NCBI RefSeq assembly: GCF_030272615.1
Contig: NC_081409.1
Location: 246,637,502 to 246,701,501, forward strand
Direction: 5' to 3'
DNA: 64,000 bases
Origin: Cryptomeria japonica
Taxonomy: Eukaryota > Streptophyta > Pinopsida > Cupressales > Cupressaceae
Shown here: piece by piece, positions 36,072-48,181 of the stretch
Position numbering within the stretch: the first letter of the stretch is position 1
Layout: each line of letters starts with the position of its first letter
Translations under genes and position numbers: made by a program
Notes under the pieces: model-generated
What the model was told of the DNA's origin: nothing
Databases searched by the model: none
The model's input: only the letters and a program-made list of their open reading frames with translations

Positions 36072-38648
36072 TTAAGAATCACCAAAAATCAACAATTTCT
36101 TTCGAAGGAAATTTACAAACATTGGTGAACCACTTGGGTTAGCACTAAAGACACTTCTCCCAAACAAATTGATTACTTTTCCAGAAGGAAGAACTACGAA
36201 CCTCAAGTGAAACCCTCTTGGTGGAACGCCAACCATTATTGTCATTTCCATCGAAACAAGGGACATCACACAGATAATTATCAGGGGTTGAAACATGTCA
36301 TCCAAGATTTGATTGATAATGGAGTAATAATTATGGATGGACATACGAAAAATGAATCTCATACAAATTTTAAAACTCTGCTTCCAAACTATGAGAAGGG
36401 TGAATCATAAGCAACACATAATGGTAAGGGTAAAGCAAAGGTAAACTATGCTCATACATATGATAATGTGGTAAATGTGATTGTAGTTAAAGAAAAGCAA
36501 CCTCAAGAACCTACTCATGCTATCACAAGAAGCAAAACTAAAGTTGTTTTGTCGGGTCCTACCACTAACATGTCATCCACTGCAAAACAATACAGTTTAG
36601 TGGATCAATAACAAAAAATGCCCACACAAATATCCATCTTAGAACTTTTAAAGCTTTCACCCGCACACAAAGAAATTATTGAACGAGCATTAGTAGATAC
36701 AATAGTGTTTAAGGATCTTGATATAGATCAATTCCAAACCATGGTGGGACATCTCACAACCCCTCACTGCTTATCATTTACCGAAGAAGATAACATGTCC
36801 TTGCAACATCCCCATAATGCTCCCTTGCATATCAAAGTCCTCATTCATAAGACATGAGTTAAACGTGTCCTAATAGATGGTGGAGTTGGCTTAAACATTT
36901 TCTCATTGAGTATTGTCCATGCTCAAGGTTATTCCAAAGACGCAATTGATCCCCAGAAAAATATCACCATCAAAGCTTATGATGAAGAAGAGCGTTCCTC
37001 TAAAGGAATTGTGATATTACCCATCTGAGTGGGACCTTTGTAGAAAGACATAGCATGCCAAGTTCTAGACTTGGACTTATCATACAACATACTCCTGGGA
37101 AGACCCTGGATACATGACATACAAGTTGTTCTATCAACATATCATCAGTGCCTAAAATTTCCCTACAATGGGCAGGAAATCACGATCTCAGCAGATTCAA
37201 ATCCATTTCAGTACTATAGTAACCTAAAACCAGCTCAAGAGGTCATTGTTCCTCATAATAGGGAGGCATCATCTTCAAACACACAAACCAAAGAAACACC
37301 ATTTGCCTTAATTTTGTCAAGTATGGAAAAACAAATGCAGCTAAGAGATCGAGGGAATGGGAAATATTCAATATCACAACTACCACTTTCTCCTAAGTCC
37401 TATGGAAAATCATCAAACTCTAAACAACAACCAATTGTGAAACATCTTCCAATATTTGATGGAGTATTTGTTAGTGCTGGGACCTTATTAGAGGAAACAT
37501 AATACAAAGATGCGCTACAGTGGCTTTACAAGGATGAAGAAGTCCAACAAAAGATCAACAATGTCAAAATACCTACAAAAAAGTATGGAAAAGGATTTAA
37601 CATTCTTCAAAAAATGGGATACACTGGAACAAGTCCTATAGGAAAAAGAAAAGAAGGTATCTTAGAACCTATCCAACCTCATACTTAGCAGGCTACAGAC
37701 AAAGCAGGCTTAGGGTATGGACAAGTTACTCTACCAGAAGACATATCTTCTCACCAAAAACAAGAGGAATATGAAAACAAACAAGAACAACTTGCAATTG
37801 AAAGGGAAGAAGCATCTGCCAAGCAACAAGCACAAGCAAACATGAAATAGAAAAAGAAACAAGCTTCAAATCAACAGGAAAAACAAACTAAAAGCACCTC
37901 CCAAGCAGCATTAAAACTCAATCAAAACAAGCATGAACTTAGTACTAATAAAGGAGAACTCCTAGAAAGGTTGATAGAACTCAATCTCAGTCCAGAAGAA
38001 GCTGAACATGAAAAAAGAAAAGATATAGCAAGAAAAGCAGAAGAAACAAATCAAACACTATATGAACAAATCTGTAGATTACAAGCTACAAGTGAGACAA
38101 ATTCTAATGAATGGGAATGGGATTCATATCACTTTGAAGAATCAACTGAAGAAAATTGCTTTGAAGAAGATGTAGGAGTCGATGTAGTTCACACGTATTC
38201 AGGGAAAACGTTAGGAACTATCCCACTTGAATTAGAATCACATTCAACTGACTTGGACGTAATTGAGGACGATTAGGAGCTCCTTGTGCGAGGTCATTCT
38301 GATGAGATTACCGTTCTAGACATTGACATACATATCAAAGACTTTGACACATCTACCATCACCCTTGATACCCTCGAAACATCTCAACCTGATGACCCCT
38401 TACTTCTAATCCACCTTGAACTTATTGATTGGGAAAATGAAAGACATACTACCATTGATACCTTTCCTAATGACCATGCCATATCTGTATATCTTAATGC
38501 AATTGAACCTGCAAAAAATTTCACCAGGAATTTCAACAACGCATCTTCCAGTCAAGTGGGTGCCAAATCTCCCAGTCGCAAAAGTGAAAATAAAGAAAAC
38601 AATATCAGGTCTAATGCTAAAAACCATTTCTTGGCAACATTAGATTAG
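36072..38648 (+). pseudogene. OTA gypsy gag C-terminus, protease and G-patch region
   Basis: Mostly one frame. After a short shifted stretch comes a zinc-binding segment (WWNANHYCHFHRNKGHHTDNY, 36219-36281) and HVIQDLIDNGVI. Protease shows the active-site wording LIDGGVGLN with Asp at 36876, and later LLGRPWIHD (about 37092-37118). A degraded G-patch-like piece (QKMGYTGTSPIGKRKEGI) lies at about 37609-37662, then a Gln/Lys/Glu-rich linker to 38648. At least ten in-frame stops, among them 36408, 36609, 36855, 37500, 37686, 38274 and 38646, and almost all read as TAA, TAG or TGA where Gln or Arg codons would fit. Confidence 0.82.
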
Positions 38649-38699
38649 AATAAAGTAAAAAGAAAGGACACATCTAACGGTGAAAACCTTTTTGAGGCA

Positions 38700-39673
38700 C
38701 CGAAAGATGGGAGATTTGACACTTTACTTGCGCACTATCAAGAAAGGTCATCCATTTGATCGAACCAACAAAGACGGTTAACATTGGCACAACAGAACAA
38801 CCAAAGATTCTCCATTCAACAACTTATTTGTCAAAGCAAGAAATGCAACAATATATAGAATTCTTCAAAAGATGGCAAATCAATTTTGCCTGGTCATATG
38901 CATATATGTCAGGGTTAGATCCAGAGCTTATTATGCATCATTTAAATGTCAGTCCAGGAGCCAAACCAGTTAAACATAAATTAAGGAAGATGCATCCTCA
39001 TATTGCTCTTCTAGTCAAAGCAAAACTAAAGAAATTACTGGATGTCAGATTCATTAGACCTCTAGCTTATCCTCAATGGGTATCCAACATCGTTCTTGTT
39101 TCCAAACCAGACAAAAGTATCAAAATATGCACAGACTTCAGAGATCTTAATAATGCATGTCCAAAGGATGACTTTCCCTTGCCTAACATTGACATCATTG
39201 TAGATTTAACTGTTGGACACTCCATGTTTTCTCTAATGGATGGTTTCTTCGTGTACAATCAGATTAAAATAGCACCTGAAGAGCAAGAAAACATAGCTTT
39301 AACATGTCCGTGGGGTCCTTTTTGCTGGAATGTCATGCCCTTTGGACTAAAGAACGCAGGTGCCACATATCAAAGAGCTATGACAATGATATTCCATGAC
39401 ATGATGCATACATTGGTGGAAGATTATGTGGATTACATATTGGCCAAATCATACAACAAAGAAGACCATATAGGAATACTAGAAAAGATCTTCGACAGGG
39501 TAGAACAGTATAAGCTACGGCTCAATCCCAGGAAATGTGCCTTTGGTGTCACTTCAGGCAAGCTAGAGGTATCAAAGTAGATCCAGCTAAGGTCAAAGCA
39601 ATCATGGAAATGGCATCTCCCCAAAATATCAGTCAACTCAGATCACTTCAAGGCAGATTCTAGTCAATCAAAA
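38700..39673 (+). pseudogene. OTA gypsy reverse transcriptase, catalytic site lost
   Basis: After a frameshift near 38650-38750 the RT frame is open to about 39580. It contains WSYAYMSGLDPELIMHHLNV, VSNIVLVSKPDKSIKICTDFRDLN, FCWNVMPFGLKNAGATYQRAM and the polymerase box. The box reads YVDYIL in place of YVDDIL, so the second catalytic Asp is lost. Coding continues shifted (QLRSLQGR near 39633) until the junction at 39674-39679. RNase H and integrase are absent. Confidence 0.88.
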
Positions 39674-39784
39674 GATATCAAAGATATCTCAACCTGTACT
39701 CATCCATGACAGTGTTGCACATACATCTCTTATACCAGTATTCATCCTATACCTATTGACATCAATGACAACACAATGCCAATA
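39674..39784 (-). repeat. Truncated 3' LTR of the copia element
   Basis: Matches the outer end of the other LTR (45309-45421) from GATATCAAAGATATCTCAACC to CAATGCCAATA. It breaks off at a GATATC shared with the gypsy sequence, so the remaining LTR was lost at the junction. Confidence 0.82.
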
Positions 39785-39797
39785 ATCTCCCCCTTTG
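39785..39797 (-). other. Polypurine tract of the copia element
   Basis: On the minus strand CCAAAGGGGGAGAT directly precedes the 3' LTR start, as in other plant copia elements. Confidence 0.8.
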
Positions 39798-40903
39798 GCA
39801 TTGATGTCAACTTGTGTAGTATCTGTCATATTACATAGTCTTTCTCCTCCTTTGTGTAATCCAAATCTTCCCCTTTGTATAATCCATGGATTCTCACACA
39901 TGTAGTATGTGGTATACTACAAAAACTTTCTCCCCCTTTGACAACAATGGAAAAGGGAAGTGTCAGGGTTCCACTCCTCATATCTACCAGGCGCTAACAA
40001 AAATATTTCTCCCCTTTTTCTTTACCGGATGTATCTCGTCCTTTGATACCAATTGTTACAAGCTATTACATCTTCTCAAGTCAGAGCACTTGAGATGGAG
40101 GACTCAACCATCAACTGACACCAATTGAGTATGCAAATTTGATACCAATTATTAAAGCACTCAATTTCAGAAGGATGTGTCAGTGAATACTACTTACCTA
40201 CCAGTCAAAACTGCATCACCCCCCATTTGATCCCAAATTTCTTTATAATCAAATGTGATTGTACTATGAATACAACCAACTAAATGACAAGTAGATACCC
40301 TTAACCATGAAATTCTCCTGGGTATTCCTACTACAATTTCCATCATCTACGGTTTGGGCAGTCAGTATCCTCACAAGTTCAAGCATGTTGGCTCTGCATC
40401 GTAAACACTTGAACTCTCCCTAAGTTATATATCTCATGTCCACAATGTCGGTCAGGTCTAGTATTGGGGCTCCAATAATCTCCATGTACCAATTGAGTTG
40501 TGCAAATGTGATCATTTGATGATCTTTCAGCTCCATCATATCCACCACAACTTATGACATGATCCTGGATGTACACAATGCCATACAATGTTCATCATCA
40601 TGCCATGAATCAAACTGGTTAGCCCAAAAGCATGCATGCCTACATGATCAACAACTGGGCCACCATATGTCTTTCAGGTCTTCATCAACACCACCTGAGA
40701 CATAAAATCCACATTCTATGCTATCAGGGCTAATGCAATGATCTCCAACATCATTGTCTTACATAACCTGCAAGTACCTATTAACATTCATACCGGTAAC
40801 ATCTTGTTCTTCCAAGTGTCCTTCTTCACTGAGAGGGTGAATAATCTAGTTCAGTATACTACTCCCCCTAATATCCTCCATCTCCTTCAAGCCTTAGGAG
40901 ATA
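39798..40903 (-). other. Copia internal region without pol
   Basis: No integrase, RT or RNase H motif could be read in any frame of either strand. Short phrases such as GATACCAATTG recur. It may be a filler sequence or the long 3' untranslated part of a gag-only element. Confidence 0.5.
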
Positions 40904-42937
40904 TCACCTATGCATTGAATGCACATTGTCATTCCATGGTTGCATCCTCTTGCTTCTTCTTCTATACCTGTTTGGTCTCATTCTTCTTCCATTTTCAGTC
41001 TTGGGAGTAGGTCTTACCATCTTCTCCTGATGGGTCCTTCCATTTTTGGATTCCACGTCACAATTGAAAGTAGTGCTATAGTAGCACACAACATCCATCC
41101 CAACTTCATGATTGGGGAATCTCTTATCATACTGGTTTGACCATCTTCTTTTGTTCATGTTGTTGTGACTGGTAACCGAAACCGGTGGACCTCTTGTTCC
41201 TACAAAGACATTTCTTCTTTGGTTCCATGTAGGTCTCTGACTTTCATATACCTTGTATCCAATTTTCTACAAAGCATAGTTGTTGTATCAGCCTCCATAT
41301 GACTGCAAGTTCCTCTTCCTGCATTCAAACTCTCTATGGCCAATTCCATTGCAGTTATAACAAATAATATTTGCATAACCAGGAAAGGGGACATCCATGT
41401 ATCTACTCCTGGATACATTTTGCTCATATGCATGATTTCTATGAGATCCTAGATTATTCCTTCTAGATCTCTTTTTACATTCTGTTGCCCTATGGCCATG
41501 ACCATTACTTGCAAATCAATAACTGGAGAAGGATGGCATATGATTTACAAGTTTATTCTTTCATGCATGGGGAGATCTTACCGGTCTGGCATCTCCATTT
41601 ATCCTTCTTTGAGGATGGATCCTGGGTTGTCCATTCTTTGCATTTCCTCCATCTAATCTTTTCTTCTCCCACACTTGTCTTGACATGTGGGTGGTAGCAT
41701 TTCTTTGTCCTCTACCGGTAGGAGGTCCTCTTTAGTGTCTTCTCATGTTCTGGCTTTCGATGAAATAGTCTTCTCCCATCTTCCCTTTACCGTTGGGATT
41801 TCCATTGTTCCTCCCTGCAACATCAATCTTCATTCTTGTCTGCAAGTCTTCACCAGTTATATTTAGATCAACCTTCTTTCGGGGAGCATTTCTAACTGTG
41901 AAGGTCTGAGCCTTGTTCTCTCCATTTGAGGAGACAAACATAATGTCATTGTGAGGGACATTCTTGCTGGTGGAGCATTCACTAGCACCACTTCCTAAAC
42001 CTTCAGTGTCCTTGGCATGCTTTTGCTTTTTCAACATTTTGTCCAAGGCATCGCTACTGCTATCAAATCGGATTCTTACCTTGATCTCATCCTGACATTT
42101 CTCAAGGTCATTTCGGAGAACCTCTATTTCTCCAAGCAACTATTGATATTCTTCATTTTTTACTTCTAGCCTAGATTCTAGATCTTCACATCGACACTCC
42201 TTGGTGCCTTCTTCTTGAGACTTCAACTCTAAGATGCATTTCTTAGATTCTTCAAGGCATTTTACCAACTGGTTCTACTCCATTATAGTAGCATTCTTGA
42301 ATAGCTTGTATTCATTTCTTACTCTTTTGAGTTCTTCAAGTGTATTTACAAGCTCTCCTTCAAGATCAACTATTGCTTCATCTTCTTCTTCACCTTCACT
42401 ATCACTGCCAAACACATCTCACTAGTAGGAGTGAACTGCATGATAATTCTCAGATGTGTGCCTCTCATCTTCTAATTCTTGAGCCATGAAGAGGTGGGTT
42501 CCTTCTTCAACAATGTTGTGGCTGCTAGTAGATCTTCCTTCATCATCTGCAGATACATGAGATGCATTTCTCATCTTATCATCATAAGCCGGTTCTGCAG
42601 TAGTGGGCTCATTTCCATAGAGCTTCTTCAATCTCTCCCATAAGATTTGTGTCGATCTGCATATGTCCACCTGTGAAGAGACATCATTTGTTAGCCAACA
42701 GAGTATAGCCTTCATTGCTCCTTCATTGCACTGGTTTCTTCTTTCTTCTTCTAAATCGGTGGGAGGACTGGCTTTACTAGGGTAGTCATTCATAACAGAC
42801 ATCCACACATCAAACCCTAGGGAGGACAAGTAGGCTTCCATTCTACAACTCCAAAAGGAATAGTTTGAACCATAAAAAATAGGAGTAGGGATTGACACTA
42901 AACAAACCATTGTGTCCTTAAGCCAGAATCTACCCAA
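40904..42937 (-). pseudogene. Copia gag polyprotein, with coiled coil and zinc knuckles
   Basis: The frame runs from ATG 42937 leftward to about 41732. The N-terminal domain is UBN2/DUF4219-like (FYGSNYSFWSCRMEAYLSSL; AMKAILCWLTNDVSSQV; LWERLKKLYG). A Glu-rich coiled coil follows (DLEGELVNTLEELKRVRNEY). It is broken by adjacent TAG 42422-42424 and TGA 42419-42421 and by two more TAG codons. After frame changes two zinc-knuckle regions can be read: CYNCNGIGHREFEC (about 41360-41318) and a decayed one near 41080. An Arg-rich tail (NGRRMRPNRYRRRSK) follows. The product would package element RNA. Damage prevents expression. Confidence 0.85.
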
Positions 42938-42965
42938 GCTGGAGAAAGCTCATCTAACTGGGAAC

Positions 42966-42983
42966 CTATGCTCTAATACCAAT
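42966..42983 (-). other. Copia primer-binding site
   Basis: Minus strand TTGGTATTAGAGCATAGG, one change from the common TTGGTATCAGAGC that pairs with plant initiator Met tRNA, directly next to the LTR end TCTAACA. Confidence 0.82.
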
Positions 42984-45421
42984 TGTTAGACACAATGCAC
43001 CACTGAGAGGGGGGTGAATTAGTGGTTCTCAATCTTTTCTCTTTGACTATTCTTATGTGAGAATATCGGTTATCTGATCTAACTCAATGCAGACTTACCG
43101 GTTAGAAGGGAGACCACCACAAATGCAATCACACAAGAGGGACATCACATAACACCAGCATATACGAGGAAAATCAAAGATGGGAAAAACCTCAGTGAGA
43201 AATGTTGCTAGAGTCTACTGCTCCAATCTAGCCTCACAATAAAAACACTTTGGTTACAACATTTAGGACACCAACCCAAGGAGTACCACTCCTGCAGTTT
43301 ATGGGCTCCAACCCAAAGGAGCACCAACCCATGATTTAGGGCACCAACCCAAGGAGCTACAACCCCTGCACCGAGCTACAACTCATTGAATACAAAGCAT
43401 AATCATTTACAAGTTAATAGCCTTGTTACAAATGGATTTTGTAACACTTCTTCATATCTCTCTGTTGGATCTCTTGTCCAGTTCACTGCCTATTCTCTCT
43501 CCATCGGTTCTCTCTTCTAGTTGCCTCTTCTCTTTGCTTCTTTGTTGCTCTCCACCGGTACTACACTCTGTCGGTTCTATGCTTGCCTGCTCTGCAGTTT
43601 CCTTCACTTATTCTTTGTCGGTATGGTCACTATTGATTCTGCACCTTTGTTGCCGGTTGAACACTTCAACCTTGTTCTTACTCACTCTTAGTCTCTTCTT
43701 CTTCTTCTTTATGAACACTTGACTTATTTCTCCTTACATGCAACAACACTCCCTCATCCAATGGCAACCTTTAATGATTTTGGCTTGCATATTATAACTT
43801 GGTTTTCTTGCCAAAAGACAATTCAAGTTCAGGCGGTTAGGATTTTCTCATCAACCTCGAGAAAAAACAAATCCAATCAAATCTCATCCGATCTAATCAC
43901 GTGGATTGATGAATTGTAACTCATCAATCAATCTCGCCATTTTCATGCCTTCCTGATCACGCCTTCTATCTTTGGCAACCTACTTTTGACCTATCAACGG
44001 ATTTCTTGGTCGATCACTAGTATTGGTCTTGCGGTTTCCTTCACCTGCCTCGATCTCCTCAATTAGTTAGAGTTGGATCTCTATTATCCTCCAAACCTTG
44101 AGCCGCAAATATCTGCAGTGCATCCCATGAATCTTGTAGTCGACATAAATGTCAACCTGTCACCAACTACCTCGTCATCGGACACTTCACCGACTCAACA
44201 CACCAACCTATGCATGCATGCCACTTCATCTCCACATGGCAACTGTATCAGCTTCCACCTTAGCTAGAACATCTATGTCGGTATAGATGGGATCACCGAC
44301 CAACTCCATTACCGGGTTCATCTATCGGCTTACTAACCCTGTTGGTTAAACCCTCAAACTGGTCTGTCATCAACCTTGCACTCTTCTTCGCTTCCAGTGG
44401 AACACTCAACTGGTCAGCACTCTTGCTAACCTACCTTATGCACATCTTCATCATATGGGAGTCTTTTGCATTTGCACCTTGTCCATATTATCGGTGGACT
44501 TACATATCGATAAACAATCTTGATGACACTATGTCATCATCCTTCAACTGACTCCATCTTCAATCCGGCCATTTTCCTTTGTTTGCATCTGCTCAGCCTT
44601 GCCTTCTTATTCATCAACCCAGACCATATCTCAACCGGTTTGTCAGAGTGACAAACCCATCACACTTCATCTGTACCGGCAACTCAACATGCCTTCTCTG
44701 TCAATTCAGTGCATATCCTCGATCTCATGCACTTGAGGCATTCCTTTGATTCACTAATAGATCTGGTGTGAGCCTTCAAACAACTGTCTTTACCTCTTCT
44801 TTCTTATCTTATAGAACTATGATACAAACTCTGCATAATAGGAGATACTCTCCACTTACCCGTGGTAATGAATCCTTATAATCTGCATCCTGCAATGCAC
44901 TCATGTGGCTTCCCTATTTGTGCAACGTATCTTCAAATAGGCACATGTGATCCGGTGTGAGCACATTCACTGTCAGTCATCTCTTCACATGGTGACTGCA
45001 TCTTCATCTGGTGGGAGTCCTGTTGTTCTGCATCCACACAACATATCAGTGACCTGTACATCCTTCTCCTCCTGTGTTGATGTGATTTAGGTAACATTAT
45101 GCCTCTTCATCACAAACAACATCTCAAGCATCTTGCTAACCCTATTTGTACACAACTCTTACCGGTGATACATTGTACCGGTAACCTTTCCATTTCATCC
45201 ACACAAGTCAAACACTAACTTGTGTATCAGTGACTCAACTGTGACTCCAATGGTCATTCCTTTGAATGGCATTTTCTCCCTTACCATACCGGTGTTTAGC
45301 AACACAAGGTGATATCAAAGATATCTCAACCTATACTCATCCATGATAGTGTTGTACATACATCTCTTATATCGGTAGTCATCCTATACCAGTTGACATC
45401 AATGGCAATACAATGCCAATA
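42984..45421 (-). repeat. 5' LTR of the copia element (about 2.4 kb)
   Basis: In plus orientation it starts TGTTAGACACAATGCACC at the primer site and ends near CAATGCCAATA. The outer 110 bp match the 3' LTR stub. ACCGGT words are frequent. Its internal frames (for example 43423-43722) carry no recognisable protein. The length is inferred, because the partner LTR is truncated. Confidence 0.7.
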
Positions 45422-46019
45422 TAAACTCTTACTTGGGAACTTCCAAACCAAGAATCAACATGCTATGCTTCAACTGATAGTTGTTTGATTCAACACACAC
45501 ACACAATCAAGCTAATTCAATTATTGCAGAATAGGAACATCCAGGATTACAAGATAGATTCAAAAATTCTCCATTTTCATTCCCCAACTCTACTTCTACA
45601 ATGATCAAAAGAAACTCTCAAGAAAAACAAAAATTGAAAATTACCCTTTTTGGTAGATTTTCACAATTGTCACATTTTGCCATTTTTAGTAATTTTCCAA
45701 ACGAATCCTATGAACCCACATTTTTACCTAAAAATTCCTAAAACTAAGGTCAGATGAATTGCCAACTAACATTTGAAATTTAAACATGATTTCAAAGTTA
45801 TTAAAAAAAACAACTTTCTTAAAACCCAAAAAAAAACACTAAAAGTTGATTTTGGAGGCCCAAATGAAATTTCTAGCTCCCGAAAAATCTTGAAATGGCC
45901 GCCTACCGAGTTAAGCTCGGTCAATAATCCAAACAACTCCTCATAACGAAGCCACATGTAAAATTTCAGCAAAAACCCAGCTTTGAGTCAAAAGTTATGA
46001 CCCTCGGAAGTCTCTGCAT
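45422..46019. other. Spacer right of the copia element
   Basis: No coding sequence recognised. A short (CA)n run (45493-45506) and A-rich stretches. It is not a continuation of the gypsy RT broken at 39674, so the copia element did not simply split that gene. Confidence 0.5.
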
Positions 46020-47350
46020 CATTGTTAAATAAATGAGAGCAAGGGAAGTATTGAACAAGCAGAAAATAAAGAAGTTGATCATAAGAGAATATGATATAGC
46101 AGTCTGCTCAAAGAGATTATTTATTTCCCCTCGATACATTCCAAAATTATTGTTATTTTTGAATGTTTCATTGTGTGGAATAAACATCCGAGTGGAGAGG
46201 TTATGGTCAAGGAGGCCTACTCTACATATTAAGCTAAGTCTACTTCAAGTTATAATCTTAAGATCTTGTGTAATTTTTGTATTCCAAAGATGTATACCTT
46301 TTTGTGGATTGCATGGAAGAACAAAGACTTAACTTGGGATAGGCTTCATTTGATGGTAGAAGTTGGCTCCTCTCACTGCATTATGTGCAAAAATCATGAG
46401 AGTAATAGCCATTTGTTCCTCTAGTGTGAGAAGGCTTGGTAGATTTTCTGCAATTTTTTGGCTAAATGGGATGTGGCTTGGGTTGCTTCAAAAAATGTTG
46501 TAGCCTTTCTTGATGCTTGTGTGATTAGAGTTAAGAGCTCGAGGTTCTGTTTGATCTAGGAAGTGGCACCAACTATTATCGTATGGGCAATATGGTTGGA
46601 AAGAAACCACATAATTTTCAAGGAGGAAAGGTCTCATGATAGTATGGTTTGGATGAAAAATGGGTGGTCCAATTTTAGGGGAAATAAGCTAGTTGTTATT
46701 AGTGTCATGAGTAAATGTAAGAAGAAATATTGGAAGTGACCGAAGACAGGGTGGATTAAGCTAAAATTTGATGGCATTGGAAAAGGTAACCTCGGTAAGG
46801 CTGGTGAGGAGGAGTGTTTAGAGATGATCAGGTCAAGTGCATTCTTCTTTATGTGCTAGAGTTTGACATTGATACAAACAATTTGGCTAAAGATAGAGCA
46901 ATGCTTTGGGGTTTGATGATAGCTAGAGAGAAGAGGTGAAAGAAATTTTAGATTGAAGGATACTCCAAGCTTGTGATTGGAGCGATGAATGGAGGCCTAA
47001 TCTACAATTGGAAACTCAATGTGATCATCAAGACTACTAAGAGTTTATGTGAAGCTTTGGAACAAGTGAAATCTACACACATAGGAAGAGTTGGGAACAC
47101 ATTTACTAATTGGGTTGTGAATGAGGACTTGGTTCTGAGAGCCAAAATTGGATCATAGACTAAGCATTGGGAGGAGTTACCCTTTGAAATTATGGAGCTA
47201 ATTGAAAATGATAGGTTGTGGGTGTAGGTTTATTTTTGTGGTCTATTGTATGCTTTAGGAGCTTAGAGTTCCTCTCCTTGTATTCTTTGAGGACATATTT
47301 TCAAAGTATCCAACTATTTTAAACTACCAATTTATTTTTGTTGTAAAATA
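46020..47350 (+). pseudogene. LINE 3' remnant: zf-RVT and RNase H
   Basis: Read on plus with frame changes. A zinc-binding zf-RVT-like segment lies at about 46313-46442 (LTWDRLHLMVEVGSSHCIMC; HESNSHLFL; CEKAW), interrupted by two TAG codons. In both places Trp would fit. RNase H follows (GWIKLKFDGIGKGNLGKAG near 46750-46805). It continues to the open piece LVIGAMNGGLIYNWKLNV and HIGRVGNTFTNWVVN (46973-47158). The 3' end is placed near 47350 where coding-like sequence fades. EN and most of RT are missing, so it is 5'-truncated. A different LINE lineage from LINE-A and LINE-B is likely because of the RNase H. Confidence 0.75.
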
Positions 47351-48178
47351 TCTTTGGGGGCTTATATACTAATGCATTCATTGCATCCAACTTGTTAATT
47401 AACTCAACCAATCATTATACAGAATTAAAAAATTTGACCAACAATTCTATAGTCTATAATTACTTTTGTTAATTTAATAATTTAAAAAATGTCATTTATC
47501 TTTCTCTCTATTGGTTCATGTTGAGAATAGTCATTGCAAAAATCTGTTTTTTTTGTTTTTTTTTAAATTTTGTCAATTCAATCAATAACTTGAATGACAT
47601 AAAATATTTTATATATCATCACAAAAATGCATTGTTGACTTTAACATTATGTTGTCTTCTTGAATGACATCACATATCTATCCAGTTAAATATACAATTT
47701 AAAAAAAATCTTAAACACTATGTAATTTATAAAATACCTATCTACTTTATGTATTGTGTATGCAACAATTATCGTTTTTTTGTTACAATTAATCATATTT
47801 AATGCTTTGATTATTTTTTAATAGTGTGTTATTATTTTTTATGTATCTATTATTTGTATAATATACAATACATTATTATTGTATAAAAATAAATAGATAC
47901 AAATATTTCAAATCTATGTATAATAACTCTATTTCATAACAAATTTTTACTAATTATACTTAATTTACTTTAATAATTATTTTTACGTTGAAGATGTTTC
48001 ATATATGGAATCAACAAGCTATTTATTGAAATACATGGTTGTGAATTGAAAAGAAGGGTGCAAGATGCTAGAAGTAATTTCAACTATTTATGTTTTTTTA
48101 ATTTTAATGTGACTACTTGCACACAATTTTGAACCTAATAAAACTATGTGACTAATATAGAACATCAAAAAAGAGCAA
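47351..48178. other. AT-rich spacer, nothing recognised
   Basis: Simple A/T-rich sequence without frames, repeats of note or element ends. Confidence 0.5.
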
Positions 48179-48181
48179 TTA

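Larger units (their letters stand above)
30466..39679 (+). mobile_element. OTA-type (Tat/Athila-like) Ty3/gypsy element, 3'-truncated
   Basis: Order: 5' LTR, primer-site region, 2.2-kb leader, gag, a second LTR of the same family inside gag, gag C-terminus, protease, G-patch-like segment, RT, then an abrupt end at 39674-39679 against the copia LTR. RT wording (FRDLNNACPKDDFPLPNID) is typical of the non-chromoviral OTA clade. The 3' half (RNase H, integrase, 3' LTR) is missing. Many in-frame stops. Confidence 0.88.
39674..45421 (-). mobile_element. Ty1/copia element with gag but no pol, 3' LTR truncated
   Basis: Reads right to left. A 5' LTR (45421-42984), a primer-binding site matching initiator Met tRNA, a long gag, then about 1.1 kb without pol domains, a polypurine tract and a 3' LTR stub of 111 bp. 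The LTRs share their first 110 bp. Lack of protease, integrase, RT and RNase H, with gag and terminal signals kept, matches the TR-GAG class of non-autonomous LTR elements. Deletion of pol from this copy is the alternative. Confidence 0.75.

Noticed and set aside
43423-44551. Several plus-strand frames of 60-99 codons within the copia LTR
   Set aside because: They lie inside the LTR, have biased Leu/Ser composition and no domain.
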